Origin: Synechococcus sp. WH 8101
GTDB taxonomy: Bacteria > Cyanobacteriota > Cyanobacteriia > PCC-6307 > Cyanobiaceae
Assembly (NCBI RefSeq): GCF_004209775.1
Contig: NZ_CP035914.1
Span: forward strand, 434,001-498,000
Direction of reading: 5' to 3'
Length of the DNA: 64,000 nt
How positions within the stretch are numbered: position 1 is the stretch's first letter; each line of letters opens with the position of its first letter. The position numbers were made by a program, and so were the translations under genes. Below the pieces are notes generated by a model. It did not search any database and was not told the origin of the DNA. It saw only the letters and a list, made by a program, of their open reading frames with translations. Positions 8,489-18,190 of the stretch are shown here, in pieces.

Positions 8489-10186
8489 TCACTCTGGCAC
8501 CAGCCCCAGGGCGTTCTGCACCCTGGGCGGGAAGGAGCGCCCTGTCATCACCAGTTGGTTGGCGACCAGCAGGGAGGTGGAGCTGCCGCCATCCAGATTC
8601 AACGCATCACCGAGGCCGAGTTGCTGGAGGGCAAGGCTGGTCTCCAGCAGGGTGGGATCGCTTCCCCTGGCGCCTTCGATGGTCATCAACCAGAGCCGCT
8701 GCTGATCCTGCGCCACGACCGTGCGGGGGGCCCGCAGCGCCATGAATCCCGCACTGAAGCCCTCCTGGCGTCCGTTGAGCACGACCCGGCCGTTGCTGAG
8801 CAGCAGTGGACCGCCGCCGAGCACCTGGGACCGTTCACCGAGGGGAGAGGAACTGCTGACCTTGATCTCCACTGCGTCATCCAGGCCTGCCGGCAGCGGG
8901 GCGCCGCCCCGGGCGACGATCAGATCGGTGCCGCTGGCCAGGGGGACGCCACGGGCCAGTTCGGCTCTGCTGTGGAGAGCGACGACACGGCCTGCGCGCA
9001 CGCTCAGCGCCTGCTCTTCGCCACTGAGAGCGCGGTAGTAAGGCCCCCAGGCTCTGGTGTAGCGACTCAGGCCCCGTTGCACGAACCCGCTGTTGAGTAG
9101 TCCCAGCCCCCAGCGTTCCCCACTGGCGAGAAGCAGTTCCTGATTGAGGCGCAACCGACCGAACGCGAGGCGCTCGCCGGGATCCCAGCCAATGGCGCCC
9201 CGATTCAGGATCGGCCCGGAGAGCCAGGAGCCGTTGAGGCGCACCGCGCCGAGGGGCAGTTGACGCACCCGGTTGAAGAAACCACCGTTCACGGCCACCA
9301 TCGCGCCGGCCGGTTGGGCCAACTGGTTCAGGAAGCGCAGCCCTTGTTGGGCCTGCGTGGGGGCCAGGGGGAGCAGGCGGAGCCCCTGGCCCTGGGGAAC
9401 CGCGCCGGCCCGATACACGGTGAGAGGTTTGACGCCGACGGTGACCGTGCGTCGATCGAGCACCAGGCCGCGGCTGATCAGGGATTGGACCGCTGGGCTC
9501 ATCAGGGCGGTCGCCAGGCGGTCGATGCCCTGGCTGCGGCTGTTTTCACCCCCGGTAGAGACGCCATCGAGAACGATGCGCCAGGGATCGGCCAGGGTGA
9601 GGGTGGCGAGAGCCTGGCCCTGGCCGGGTAAGGCCAGTTGGGACCGCTGGCGCTGGATCCGCAGCCCCATGCCGCGCAGTTGGCCGGCCTGGGTGGGCGT
9701 CGTGCTGACGCCAAGCACCAGATCATTGCCGAGGCGCTGCACCAGGGCCGGGCCGCTGAGATCCAGAACCAGTCGATTGGCGGTGCTGCCCTTGCCGCGT
9801 CGCAGCTGCTGCACCCGGGGCGCGGGGAGGGAGACCCTCAGGCTGCGGCTCGAGCGGCTGGTTTGCACGCCGACGGAGTCCAGCCACCCGGCGACCTCGA
9901 TGGCCACTTCATCCTCGAGGCTGCGTTGCGGCAGAGAACTGAGCGCCACTTTGCGGCCATACCACTCAAGCTGTTCGCCCCGATCGGACTGGGTGCGCAC
10001 AAAACCGAACTGACTGATCAGAAGATCCAGCGGTAGCCAGAGTTGCTCGGGCCGCCGGTTGTCGCTTCCGACCCAAAGCCAGGCTGCCTCGAGGTCATGG
10101 CCACCGATCCGGATGCGATCGCCGCGCTGCGATGGGGAGAGCCGCACCTCGGCGATGGGGCTGGGTGGTGGCGGCAGATCGACCAT
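8489..10186 (-). CDS. Phosphodiester glycosidase family protein (NAGPA-like domain)
   Basis: About 565 residues. The C-terminal half (from ~residue 280) is a NAGPA/DUF2233 domain, with VAVNGGFFN and the late motif DALNLDGGSSTSLLV typical of phosphodiester glycosidases. These families cleave sugar-phosphodiesters in exopolysaccharide or cell-wall contexts; the substrate here is unknown. The N-terminal half (residues ~1-260) resembles the beta-rich, AMIN-like leaders of such cyanobacterial proteins (RVSLPAPRVQQLRRGKGSTANRLVLDLSG cannot be assigned with certainty). No clear signal peptide follows ATG 10186 or the GTG at 10204, so export is uncertain. It is divergent from gltB, 91 bases away. Confidence 0.75.
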   Translation of the reverse strand: MVDLPPPPSPIAEVRLSPSQRGDRIRIGGHDLEAAWLWVGSDNRRPEQLWLPLDLLISQFGFVRTQSDRGEQLEWYGRKVALSSLPQRSLEDEVAIEVAGWLDSVGVQTSRSSRSLRVSLPAPRVQQLRRGKGSTANRLVLDLSGPALVQRLGNDLVLGVSTTPTQAGQLRGMGLRIQRQRSQLALPGQGQALATLTLADPWRIVLDGVSTGGENSRSQGIDRLATALMSPAVQSLISRGLVLDRRTVTVGVKPLTVYRAGAVPQGQGLRLLPLAPTQAQQGLRFLNQLAQPAGAMVAVNGGFFNRVRQLPLGAVRLNGSWLSGPILNRGAIGWDPGERLAFGRLRLNQELLLASGERWGLGLLNSGFVQRGLSRYTRAWGPYYRALSGEEQALSVRAGRVVALHSRAELARGVPLASGTDLIVARGGAPLPAGLDDAVEIKVSSSSPLGERSQVLGGGPLLLSNGRVVLNGRQEGFSAGFMALRAPRTVVAQDQQRLWLMTIEGARGSDPTLLETSLALQQLGLGDALNLDGGSSTSLLVANQLVMTGRSFPPRVQNALGLVPE

Positions 10187-10277
10187 CGCGCAGACGCTAA
10201 CCACGTGGCGCTGACGCTAGCCCGGTCTTTGGGGCTGCACCGTGCCTCCTTAAGATCTGAGATCGCGTCGATGGGTT

Positions 10278-13200
10278 ATGACACACCTCGCAGGCTCATC
10301 TTGGCCCTATTGCGACAGCCGCGCTCCGGCTGCTGTGACCGGTGAGAAGGATGCCTGTGGTGTGGGCTTCCTCGCCAATCTTCAGGGTGTTGCCAGCCAC
10401 TGGCTTTTGGAGCAGGCGCTGCGCGGGCTGGGCTGCATGGAGCACCGCGGCGGCTGCGGCGGCGATGGCGACTCCGGTGATGGCGCCGGTGTGCTCTGCG
10501 GCATCCCATGGCCCTATTTGGAGGCGGTTTGGCCTGAGGCGGCAGCCGTTGAAACGCCACGCGGCCTGGGCATGCTCTTCATGCCCACCGATCCGGAGCG
10601 GCGCGCTGAGGCGCAGCGTTTTGCGGAACAGGAGGCTGCGGCCCTTGGTCTGCGCTCCTGTGGCTGGCGGGAGGTTCCTGTCGATTCCGTTGTTCTGGGG
10701 CCTCTGGCGCGAGAGACCGCGCCCAGCATTGTTCAGTGGGTGTTGTGTGGCGGCAGTGATGGTGACGCCCTGGAGGCGCTGTTGTTCCGCCTCCGCCGTC
10801 GGATTGGTGAGCGCGCACGTCAGGCCTGGGGTGCGGAGGCCGCTCGCGATCTCTACATCGCCTCCCTGAGCTCCCGCACGGTTGTTTACAAGGGGATGGT
10901 GCGCTCGGAGGTGCTGGCGGCCTTTTACGCCGACCTCCGGGATCCCCGTTTTGCGGTGAGCTTTGCGGTGTATCACCGGCGCTTCAGCACCAACACCCTG
11001 CCGCGTTGGCCCCTGGCGCAACCGATGCGCTTGTTGGGACACAACGGTGAAATCAACACGTTGCTGGGCAATCTGAACTGGGCCCGCGCTTCAGAAGCCC
11101 ATCTTGAGGATGTGTGGGGTGACGCGGCTGCCGATCTCAACCCGGTGGTGAATCCCGCCTTCAGTGATTCCGCCAATCTCGATGCCACCCTCGAGCTGTT
11201 GGTTCGCAGCGGTCGTTCGATCACCGACAGCCTGATCACTCTGGTGCCGGAAGCGTTCCGCCATCAACCCGAGCTGGAGGATCGCCCGGCGGTGCGAGCG
11301 ATGTATGAGTTCAATGCCGGTCTGCAGGAGCCATGGGATGGCCCGGCGCTGCTGGTGTTCGCCGATGGCAAGCGGGTCGGCGCCACGCTGGATCGCAATG
11401 GCCTGCGGCCCGCGCGCTACTGCATCACCGACGATGGCTTTGTGGTGATGGGTTCCGAAACCGGCGTCGTCGATCTCAGTGGGAAAACTGTGATCAGTCG
11501 CGGTCGACTCGGGCCTGGGCAGATGCTGGCGGTGGATCTTGAGCGCGGCGAGCTGCTGGACAACTGGGCGGTGAAAGAGGATGCGGCGGCCCGCCATCCC
11601 TACGCCCAGTGGCTGGAGCAACACCGCCGCAATCTGGCGCCCCAGCCTTGGAGCAACGACCAGCAGCTGGCTGATCTCGATCTGCTGCGGTTGCAGACGG
11701 CCACCGGATTCACGGCCGAGGATCTGGAGCTGGTGATCGAAGACATGGCGGGCGCTGCGAAGGAGCCCACCTACTGCATGGGGGATGACATCCCACTGGC
11801 GGTGCTCTCTGACAAGCCCCATCTCCTCTACGACTACTTCAAACAGCGGTTCGCTCAGGTCACCAACCCGCCGATCGACCCCCTGCGGGAACAGCTGGTG
11901 ATGAGCCTGGAGATGCATCTGGGGGAGCGTCGCCCAGCGCTCCGGCCCCAGCCCGAGGCCGCCGCCCTCGTGCATCTCGATTCGCCGGTGCTGAATGAGG
12001 CGGAGCTCGAGGCGATTGCCCATCAGGGACTGCCCTGCACCACGCTCTCCACCCAGTTCGATCCCGCCGCCTCACTCGATGGGCTTGAGAAGGCGCTGGA
12101 TCGGCTTTGCGCTGCGGCATCCGCAGCGGTGGAGGCGGGATCTCAGATTCTGGTGCTGAGTGATCGCCATGGCCTGGCCGGTGCTCCCGCCCATCCAGCG
12201 GCCACCGCCGCCTCCCTGCCACCGCTGCTTGCGGTCGGGGCGGTGCACCATCACCTCCTCCGCGCCGGACAGCGTCTGCGGTGTTCCCTGGTGGTGGACA
12301 CCGCCCAGTGCTGGAGCACCCACCATCTCGCCTGTCTGATCGGCTACGGCGCCAGTGCCGTCTGTCCTTGGCTCACCTGGGAGACAACGCGCCACTGGTT
12401 GGCCCATCCCAAAACCCAGAAACGGATCGAGCAGGGCAAGCTGCCCTCCCTGACTGCCGCCAAGGCCCAGGCGAATGTGCGGCTGGCTCTGGAGAACGGT
12501 CTGCGCAAGATCCTCTCCAAGATCGGGATTTCTCTGCTCGCTAGTTATCACGGCGCCCAGATCTTTGAGGCCATCGGCCTCGGTGCCGATGTGATCGATC
12601 GCGCTTTCTCCGGCACCACCAGCCGGGTGGCCGGGCTTTCACTCCAGGAGTTGGCTCGCGAGACCCTGCTGCTGCACGCTAAGGCCTTTCCCGAGCTCAA
12701 TCGCAGCAAGCTCGAATTCATGGGCTTCGTGCAATACCGCACCGGCGGGGAGTACCACCTCAACAGTCCAGAGATGGCCAAGGCCCTGCACAAGGCGGTG
12801 CATGAAGGACCGGGTTATGACCATTTCTCCACCTATCGCACCCTGTTGGAGAACAGGCCGGTGACGGCGTTGCGGGATCTGCTCGAGTTCAAGCCAGCCA
12901 CCACGCCGTTGCCCCTCGATCAGGTGGAGAGCGTGGAAAGCATCTGTTCCCGCTTCTGCACCGGGGGCATGAGTCTCGGAGCATTGTCGAGGGAGGCCCA
13001 TGAGGTGCTGGCGGTGGCGATGAATCGCATCGGCGGCAAGAGCAACAGTGGAGAAGGCGGTGAAGATCCAGCGCGCTTCAAGGTGTTGAACGACGTTGAC
13101 GCGGCCGGCCACTCCACCACCCTGCCCGCAATTCAGGGACTCCGGAACGGTGACACCGCCTGTTCGGCGATCAAGCAGATCGCCTCGGGGCGTTTCGGCG

Positions 13201-14885
13201 TGACGGCGGAGTATCTGCGCAGCGGTAGGCAACTGGAGATCAAGGTGGCGCAGGGTGCCAAACCCGGCGAAGGAGGCCAGCTACCTGGACCCAAGGTCGA
13301 TGCGTACATCGCCTGGCTTCGCAACAGCAAACCGGGCGTGGCCCTGATCTCACCGCCACCCCATCACGACATCTATTCCATTGAGGATCTGGCCCAGCTC
13401 ATCCATGACCTGCATCAGGTGCATCCCAGAGCCAGGGTGTCGGTGAAGCTGGTGGCGGAAATCGGCATCGGCACCATCGCCGCCGGTGTGGCAAAGGCCA
13501 ATGCCGACGTGATCCAGATTTCCGGCCATGACGGTGGCACCGGCGCTTCTCCCTTGAGCTCGATCAAGCATGCGGGCAGCCCCTGGGAGCTTGGCCTCAC
13601 CGAGGTGCATCGCAGCCTTATGGAGAACGGTCTGCGGGATCGGGTGCTGCTGCGCGCCGACGGTGGTTTGAAGACCGGCTGGGATGTGGTGATGGCCGCT
13701 CTGCTCGGCGCTGAGGAATACGGCTTCGGTTCGGTGGCGATGATCGCGGAGGGCTGCATCATGGCCAGGGTCTGTCACACCAACAATTGCCCCGTGGGCG
13801 TGGCCACCCAGAAGGAGGCCCTGCGCAAGCGCTTCACCGGGCTGCCGGAGCACGTGGTGAATTTCTTCCTCTATGTGGCTGAGGAGGTACGTCAGTTGCT
13901 GAGTGTGCTCGGCGTGGCCCGTCTGGAGGATCTAATCGGTCGCAATGACCTGCTCCAACCACGGCAGGTGTCGTTGGAGAAAACCGCCGCGCTCGATCTC
14001 ACCACCCTGTTGGCACCGGTGCCCGGCCATGGGGAGCGCACCTGGTTGCAGCATGCCGCTGAAGCCCATGGCAATGGCCCGGTTCTGGAGGATCAACTCC
14101 TGGCCGATGCCGAGTTGATGGCTGCGATCGAGAGCCACGGTTCGATTCGCCGCAGCCTGGAGATCGCTAACACCGACCGCAGCGTCTGTGCGCGCCTGGC
14201 CGGTGAGATCGCCGCTCGCCATGGCAATCGGGGCTTCCGCGGCCAGCTGCAGCTCCATTTCCAGGGTGCTGCCGGTCAGAGCTTCGGCGCTTTTCTAGTG
14301 CAGGGCATGGATGTGCGTCTCCAGGGCGAAGCCAATGACTACATCGGGAAAGGGATGAACAGTGGCCGCATCGTGCTGGTGCCGACGGCCGAGGTCCTCT
14401 CTCCCGGCGAGCAGGTGATCATCGGCAACACCTGCCTGTATGGCGCCACCGGAGGTGAGGTGTTCGTGCATGGTCGCGCCGGGGAGCGCTTCGCTGTGCG
14501 CAACAGCGGCGCCCACACTGTGGTGGAGGGCGCTGGAGATCACTGCTGCGAATACATGACCGGTGGCATTGTGGTGGTGCTCGGCAGCACCGGTCGGAAC
14601 GTCGCCGCGGGCATGACCGGTGGGGTGGCTTTCCTGCTGGATGAGAACGGTGGAGTCGCTGACCGGGTGAATCCCGAGATCGTCGAGATCTGCAGCCTCG
14701 AGACCGCAGAGCAGGAGGCCGTGCTCAAACCTCTGCTCGAAGCCCATCAAGCCGCAACCGGCAGCGAGATGGCCGCGGCGATCCTGTCGGACTGGACGCG
14801 GTGGAGGTCACGCTTCAAGGTGCTGGTTCCCCCCAGCGAGAGAGCGGCCATGGGTCTGGTGGATCGCGCTGCCGTCACGGCCTGA
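10278..14885 (+). CDS. gltB: Glutamate synthase large subunit, probably ferredoxin-dependent
   Basis: Makes two glutamates from glutamine and 2-oxoglutarate in the GS-GOGAT cycle. The 1535-residue protein has a short propeptide, then the type II amidotransferase nucleophile Cys27 (EKDACGVGF), a central domain, the FMN-binding TIM barrel (KPGEGGQLPGPKV; SGHDGGTGASP), the 3Fe-4S ligands C-x5-C-x4-C at about residues 1160-1171 (CIMARVCHTNNCPVG) and the C-terminal GXGXG helix. No small NADPH-binding gltD subunit is adjacent, so the ferredoxin-dependent plant/cyanobacterial type (often named glsF or gltS) is likely. No GTA-N8-TAC NtcA site is seen in the 91-base upstream gap. Confidence 0.95.
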   Translation: MTHLAGSSWPYCDSRAPAAVTGEKDACGVGFLANLQGVASHWLLEQALRGLGCMEHRGGCGGDGDSGDGAGVLCGIPWPYLEAVWPEAAAVETPRGLGMLFMPTDPERRAEAQRFAEQEAAALGLRSCGWREVPVDSVVLGPLARETAPSIVQWVLCGGSDGDALEALLFRLRRRIGERARQAWGAEAARDLYIASLSSRTVVYKGMVRSEVLAAFYADLRDPRFAVSFAVYHRRFSTNTLPRWPLAQPMRLLGHNGEINTLLGNLNWARASEAHLEDVWGDAAADLNPVVNPAFSDSANLDATLELLVRSGRSITDSLITLVPEAFRHQPELEDRPAVRAMYEFNAGLQEPWDGPALLVFADGKRVGATLDRNGLRPARYCITDDGFVVMGSETGVVDLSGKTVISRGRLGPGQMLAVDLERGELLDNWAVKEDAAARHPYAQWLEQHRRNLAPQPWSNDQQLADLDLLRLQTATGFTAEDLELVIEDMAGAAKEPTYCMGDDIPLAVLSDKPHLLYDYFKQRFAQVTNPPIDPLREQLVMSLEMHLGERRPALRPQPEAAALVHLDSPVLNEAELEAIAHQGLPCTTLSTQFDPAASLDGLEKALDRLCAAASAAVEAGSQILVLSDRHGLAGAPAHPAATAASLPPLLAVGAVHHHLLRAGQRLRCSLVVDTAQCWSTHHLACLIGYGASAVCPWLTWETTRHWLAHPKTQKRIEQGKLPSLTAAKAQANVRLALENGLRKILSKIGISLLASYHGAQIFEAIGLGADVIDRAFSGTTSRVAGLSLQELARETLLLHAKAFPELNRSKLEFMGFVQYRTGGEYHLNSPEMAKALHKAVHEGPGYDHFSTYRTLLENRPVTALRDLLEFKPATTPLPLDQVESVESICSRFCTGGMSLGALSREAHEVLAVAMNRIGGKSNSGEGGEDPARFKVLNDVDAAGHSTTLPAIQGLRNGDTACSAIKQIASGRFGVTAEYLRSGRQLEIKVAQGAKPGEGGQLPGPKVDAYIAWLRNSKPGVALISPPPHHDIYSIEDLAQLIHDLHQVHPRARVSVKLVAEIGIGTIAAGVAKANADVIQISGHDGGTGASPLSSIKHAGSPWELGLTEVHRSLMENGLRDRVLLRADGGLKTGWDVVMAALLGAEEYGFGSVAMIAEGCIMARVCHTNNCPVGVATQKEALRKRFTGLPEHVVNFFLYVAEEVRQLLSVLGVARLEDLIGRNDLLQPRQVSLEKTAALDLTTLLAPVPGHGERTWLQHAAEAHGNGPVLEDQLLADAELMAAIESHGSIRRSLEIANTDRSVCARLAGEIAARHGNRGFRGQLQLHFQGAAGQSFGAFLVQGMDVRLQGEANDYIGKGMNSGRIVLVPTAEVLSPGEQVIIGNTCLYGATGGEVFVHGRAGERFAVRNSGAHTVVEGAGDHCCEYMTGGIVVVLGSTGRNVAAGMTGGVAFLLDENGGVADRVNPEIVEICSLETAEQEAVLKPLLEAHQAATGSEMAAAILSDWTRWRSRFKVLVPPSERAAMGLVDRAAVTA

Positions 14886-14902
14886 TCGGCCAGGCCCCAG
14901 GC

Positions 14903-15244
14903 GTGCCCCTCTTCATCAAGCACGAGACGTTCACGCCTGCCACGGCCGCCTTATCCGTGGCTCAGCGTCGTCGTCATCTGGAGGCCCATCGCGATTGGGT
15001 GGAGCAGCAGCGGACCTCAGGATCGATTCTCTCCAGTGGCTTCCTTGTTGATGGCGAGGGCCAACCCGGCGGCGGCGGGCTGCTGGTGCTGGAGGCCGAA
15101 AGTTATGCCCAGGCCCTGGCGCTGGTGCAACAGGATCCGATGGTGGCTCGCGGCCTGGTGGACTGGACGTTGCAACAGTGGCGGCCGGTGGCGGGGCTGC
15201 CGCTCATTGACGCCCCGTCTCCAGCTCCAGGCCGGCCCGACTGA
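14903..15244 (+). CDS. YciI-like (YCII-related) domain protein
   Basis: A 113-residue protein starting with GTG at 14903, 18 bases after gltB. It shows the dimeric alpha/beta YCII pattern: a start VPLFIKHETF, an HLEAHRDWVEQQ helix carrying the typical His, a GSILSSGFLVDGEGQPGGGGLLVLEAES strand-rich middle and a QDPMVARGLVDWTLQQWRP terminus. Function of the family is poorly known. Close spacing suggests co-transcription with glutamate synthase. The last 41 bases overlap the tolC-like gene tail to tail. Confidence 0.75.
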   Translation: MPLFIKHETFTPATAALSVAQRRRHLEAHRDWVEQQRTSGSILSSGFLVDGEGQPGGGGLLVLEAESYAQALALVQQDPMVARGLVDWTLQQWRPVAGLPLIDAPSPAPGRPD

Positions 15245-16640
15245 GATTCCATTGCTGGATCGCCGTGGCTTCAGCGCTGCGGGCCGCTTGCAGATCGCGT
15301 TGGGCCAGCAGCAGTTCGGTGACCGGCGCAATGCCGGCGCGATAGCGCAGCTGGGCATCCCGCACCGCTTCTTCGGTGGCGATCACGGCCTCCCGGCTTG
15401 AGACCATGGCGGCCTTGGCGCTGCGGTGGGTGTGCCAGAAGGTCTCCACCGCCTGGATGATCGTCTGTTTGCGTTGTTCCAGCAGCAGGCGTTGTTGGTC
15501 GACCTGACTGCGCGCCAGGGCTGCACTCTGGGCTGACAGCCCGCCGTCGAACAGGGGTTGGCGCAGGGTGAGCAGCACGCCGTAGTCGTAAAAGCTGCCG
15601 CTGGCACTGCCGCTGCTGGTCAACGTTGGCAACTCCAGTTCACCGGCGACGGGCACATTGCTGACGCGACCACTGCTGTTGAGCACCGGCACATTCAGGT
15701 TGTCGCCACTGATGCCGCCGCCGAGCAGGAGCCCCACCCGCGGCAGCATCGTGCCCCTGGCGGCCCTCACTTTCGCTTCCGCAGCGGCCTGTGCCTGCGC
15801 GATCACCTCCAGCGCCGGGCGATTGCGGGTGGCGGCCTCGATCGAGGTCTGCAGCTCCAGCGGCCATGGCGACTGGGCCAAGAGGGGATCGGTGGCTTCC
15901 ACGCTTTGATCAGCAGGAAGGTTGAGCAATCGGGCCAGGGCGCTGGCGGCGATCGCCCGGGCCGAGCGGGCGGCGCTGAGTCCGCGCTGGTCGGTGGCGA
16001 GCAGGGCACGAGCACGGAACACATCGATGCGTGCGCCCAGCCCGCCATCCCGCAGCGCTTCCGCATCCTTGAGCAGCTCGCTGGAGAGGGCGATCGATCG
16101 CTGCCATACGGGGATCAGCGCATCGCTGAGCTGCAGGTTCAGGTAGGCATTGGTGATGGCGAACCGGCTCTGTCGCCGCTGCTCGGCGATCCGTGCCGCG
16201 GCGGCCTGATCGAGGGCCTTGGCCGCCGACAGCAGCGGTCCACGTTCGAAGTCGATCAGGGGATAGGTGAGTGCGAGCCCGATGTTGCCGAAGGTGTTCT
16301 GGATCACGGCGTAGCCATCACCGCCGAGATCGAGATCGAGATCGCCGATGGTGGGCAGATTGGAAATGAAACCGATCGAGCTGCCCACCTGGGCCCAGCT
16401 GCCGAGGCCCACCACATCGAGCTTCGGCAGAAACAGGCTGCGGCTGACGCCGACACCCGCTGCCGTGGTTGCTTTTTCGGCCTCGCTCTGTTGGAGCATG
16501 AGCGAGGCTTCCATGCCCTGCGCCAGGGCCTGGTCCAGGCTCAGGCCGAGAGGATCGCTCAGCCTTTCGGGTGCGGCGTTGGCCGGCAGCCAGGATGCGG
16601 CGGCCATCAGCAGGGAAACCAGGAGCCGTCGTCGGAGCAT
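15204..16640 (-). CDS. TolC family outer membrane efflux protein
   Basis: A 478-residue outer-membrane channel component. The first ~22 residues are a signal peptide (basic start, hydrophobic core, cleavage near NAA). Two internally similar halves of alternating helices and strands follow, with DQALAQGMEASLMLQQSE and the C-terminal ELLLAQRDLQAARSAEATAIQQWNLSRAGLELETG helix typical of TolC proteins. It should form a trimer spanning outer membrane and periplasm. It is divergent from the HlyD-like gene, 87 bases away, suggesting a shared control region and a joint export apparatus. Confidence 0.9.
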   Translation of the reverse strand: MLRRRLLVSLLMAAASWLPANAAPERLSDPLGLSLDQALAQGMEASLMLQQSEAEKATTAAGVGVSRSLFLPKLDVVGLGSWAQVGSSIGFISNLPTIGDLDLDLGGDGYAVIQNTFGNIGLALTYPLIDFERGPLLSAAKALDQAAAARIAEQRRQSRFAITNAYLNLQLSDALIPVWQRSIALSSELLKDAEALRDGGLGARIDVFRARALLATDQRGLSAARSARAIAASALARLLNLPADQSVEATDPLLAQSPWPLELQTSIEAATRNRPALEVIAQAQAAAEAKVRAARGTMLPRVGLLLGGGISGDNLNVPVLNSSGRVSNVPVAGELELPTLTSSGSASGSFYDYGVLLTLRQPLFDGGLSAQSAALARSQVDQQRLLLEQRKQTIIQAVETFWHTHRSAKAAMVSSREAVIATEEAVRDAQLRYRAGIAPVTELLLAQRDLQAARSAEATAIQQWNLSRAGLELETGRQ

Positions 16641-16727
16641 GCCGGTGAATCCTTCAGCGGTGGCTCGGAGCCATCCAAAAACGGCGCTACCCTACGCGCG
16701 TTTTAAAAGCGCATAGGTGAAGCGCGG

Positions 16728-17963
16728 ATGGGTGCTCTGTTGCAACGGTGCTGGCCGATCGCCCTTGTCACCGGCGCGACAGCGGTGTGGGCGGTTGTAC
16801 CGGCGATCAATGTGCAAGTGTTCGGATCCGCCGTGTTGCTGTCCCCTGGCGACCGCCGGGGGCTGTACAGCCGCTCCCCCGGCCAGGTGCTCAACCTGAA
16901 CGTCCCAGTCGGAACGCGTGTGGCCAAGGATCAGGTGCTCGTCCGGCTCGATCGCATCGATCAGGCCGCCCGCGGTGGTCCCGCCCCCACCGGTCAGCCC
17001 CAGGCCCTGGATCGTCAGCTCGAGGCCAACGCAGATCAACAGCGGGGATTGGTGGAGCAGTTGCGCGCCAACTCCTCTGAGGTAGAGGCCCTGCGCCAGC
17101 AGATCACCACACTGCAGGTGAGCAATCAACCGGTGGGGCAGCAGCTCACGGCGCTGGAAGACTTGCGTCAGAAGCAGGTGATCCCCACCTACAGCCCCCT
17201 CTGGGTGGCCGCCCAGGATCTTTATCTCGGCAACAAGGCGGCCATCCGTTCGCTCGAGGCGAAGATCGCTCAGCTGGAGGCCAATCGTGGTCTCCTCCAG
17301 GCCCAGCAGGCCGAGTTACGGGCGGTCCGGGCCGAGCTTGAGGCCCTGAGTCAGTCGCTGGAGCTGCGCGCTCCCGAGTCCGGCCGGTTGGTGAGCTGGG
17401 CCGTGGAGGAGGGCCAGCCCGTGCTGCCTGGCGAGCGCCTGGGCACGTTGGCTCTGGAGCGTCCCCGTGCGGCATCCAGGCAGGCGATGGCTCTGTTCAC
17501 CGAGGCGGATGCCACGCGGCTTCGCGTCGGCGCACCGATCGAAATTGAGCCGATCCTGCAGAGCCGCAATCAATACGGCGGCACGGCTCAGCGCTACGGC
17601 GGCGTCGAAGGAACAATCAAGGCGATTTCGCCCACACCGCTGGATGCGGCCGCCCTCGCCAGTGTGGTGGGCGAAGCGGATCTGGCGGTGTCGCTGGTGG
17701 CGCGGGCCCGGCAGGAAGCCTTTGGGGAAGGAGGCGATCCGCTGGCGATTCTTCCTGGCAAGGCCACGGCGCCACTGATGCTCGTGCGGGTGGAGTTGGA
17801 GTCGGCGCCAACCCCCTCCGGATTGCGCTGGAGTGGGGGCCGCGGGCCTGATCTGCGTTTTGACGATGGTCAGCCCGCTGAAGCCAAGGCCTCCGTGGAA
17901 CGACGGTCTCTAGTGAGTTACGCCCTGCCGTTTCTGCGCTGGATTGCCGGCTTCAATCGCTGA
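16728..17963 (+). CDS. HlyD-like periplasmic adaptor (membrane fusion protein)
   Basis: A 411-residue adaptor that should link an inner-membrane transporter to TolC. One N-terminal membrane span (residues ~8-30) is followed by a beta-barrel/lipoyl half (LYSRSPGQVLNLNVPVGTRV), a long coiled coil rich in Gln, Leu and Ala (residues ~90-225), the returning lipoyl half (LRAPESGRLVSWAVEEGQPV) and a C-terminal barrel. A similar layout occurs in NHLM-type secretion adaptors, but no ABC transporter or peptide precursor gene is nearby. The downstream small membrane protein and FUSC gene are 23 bases away and likely in the same operon. Confidence 0.85.
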   Translation: MGALLQRCWPIALVTGATAVWAVVPAINVQVFGSAVLLSPGDRRGLYSRSPGQVLNLNVPVGTRVAKDQVLVRLDRIDQAARGGPAPTGQPQALDRQLEANADQQRGLVEQLRANSSEVEALRQQITTLQVSNQPVGQQLTALEDLRQKQVIPTYSPLWVAAQDLYLGNKAAIRSLEAKIAQLEANRGLLQAQQAELRAVRAELEALSQSLELRAPESGRLVSWAVEEGQPVLPGERLGTLALERPRAASRQAMALFTEADATRLRVGAPIEIEPILQSRNQYGGTAQRYGGVEGTIKAISPTPLDAAALASVVGEADLAVSLVARARQEAFGEGGDPLAILPGKATAPLMLVRVELESAPTPSGLRWSGGRGPDLRFDDGQPAEAKASVERRSLVSYALPFLRWIAGFNR

Positions 17964-17986
17964 ATCTTTGATCTCCCAGCCACCCC

Positions 17987-18190
17987 ATGTCCCGTCATCC
18001 CCTCGCCCCATCCAGTTGGTTGAATGCCCTGCGTCAGCCGGCGCCGTGGATCGCCCTCGTGTTGCTCGCGATCACGGTGTTCAGCACGGCACCAAGGCTC
18101 TGGTTCTGGTTGGCGCTGCTGATGATTGTGCTGCTGGTGGGCTGGGTGCAGGCGCTCAAGCATGACCCGGCCGATCCCCATGGCGACTGA
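17987..18190 (+). CDS. Small two-span membrane protein upstream of the FUSC gene
   Basis: A 67-residue protein with two likely membrane spans (residues ~20-35 and ~38-55), separated by a tight Pro-Arg turn, and a hydrophilic end [11 protein letters not shown] do not recognise a family. It sits between the HlyD-like adaptor and the FUSC transporter and overlaps the latter by 11 bases. The position and size recall AaeX of the AaeXAB efflux operon, but I see no sequence resemblance. It is probably translated, because the overlap and spacing fit an operon. Confidence 0.6.
   Translation: MSRHPLAPSSWLNALRQPAPWIALVLLAITVFSTAPRLWFWLALLMIVLLVGWVQALKHDPADPHGD

Noticed and set aside
10187-10277. NtcA binding site (GTA-N8-TAC) upstream of glutamate synthase
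   Set aside because: Looked for in the gap but no matching half sites at the proper spacing were found.
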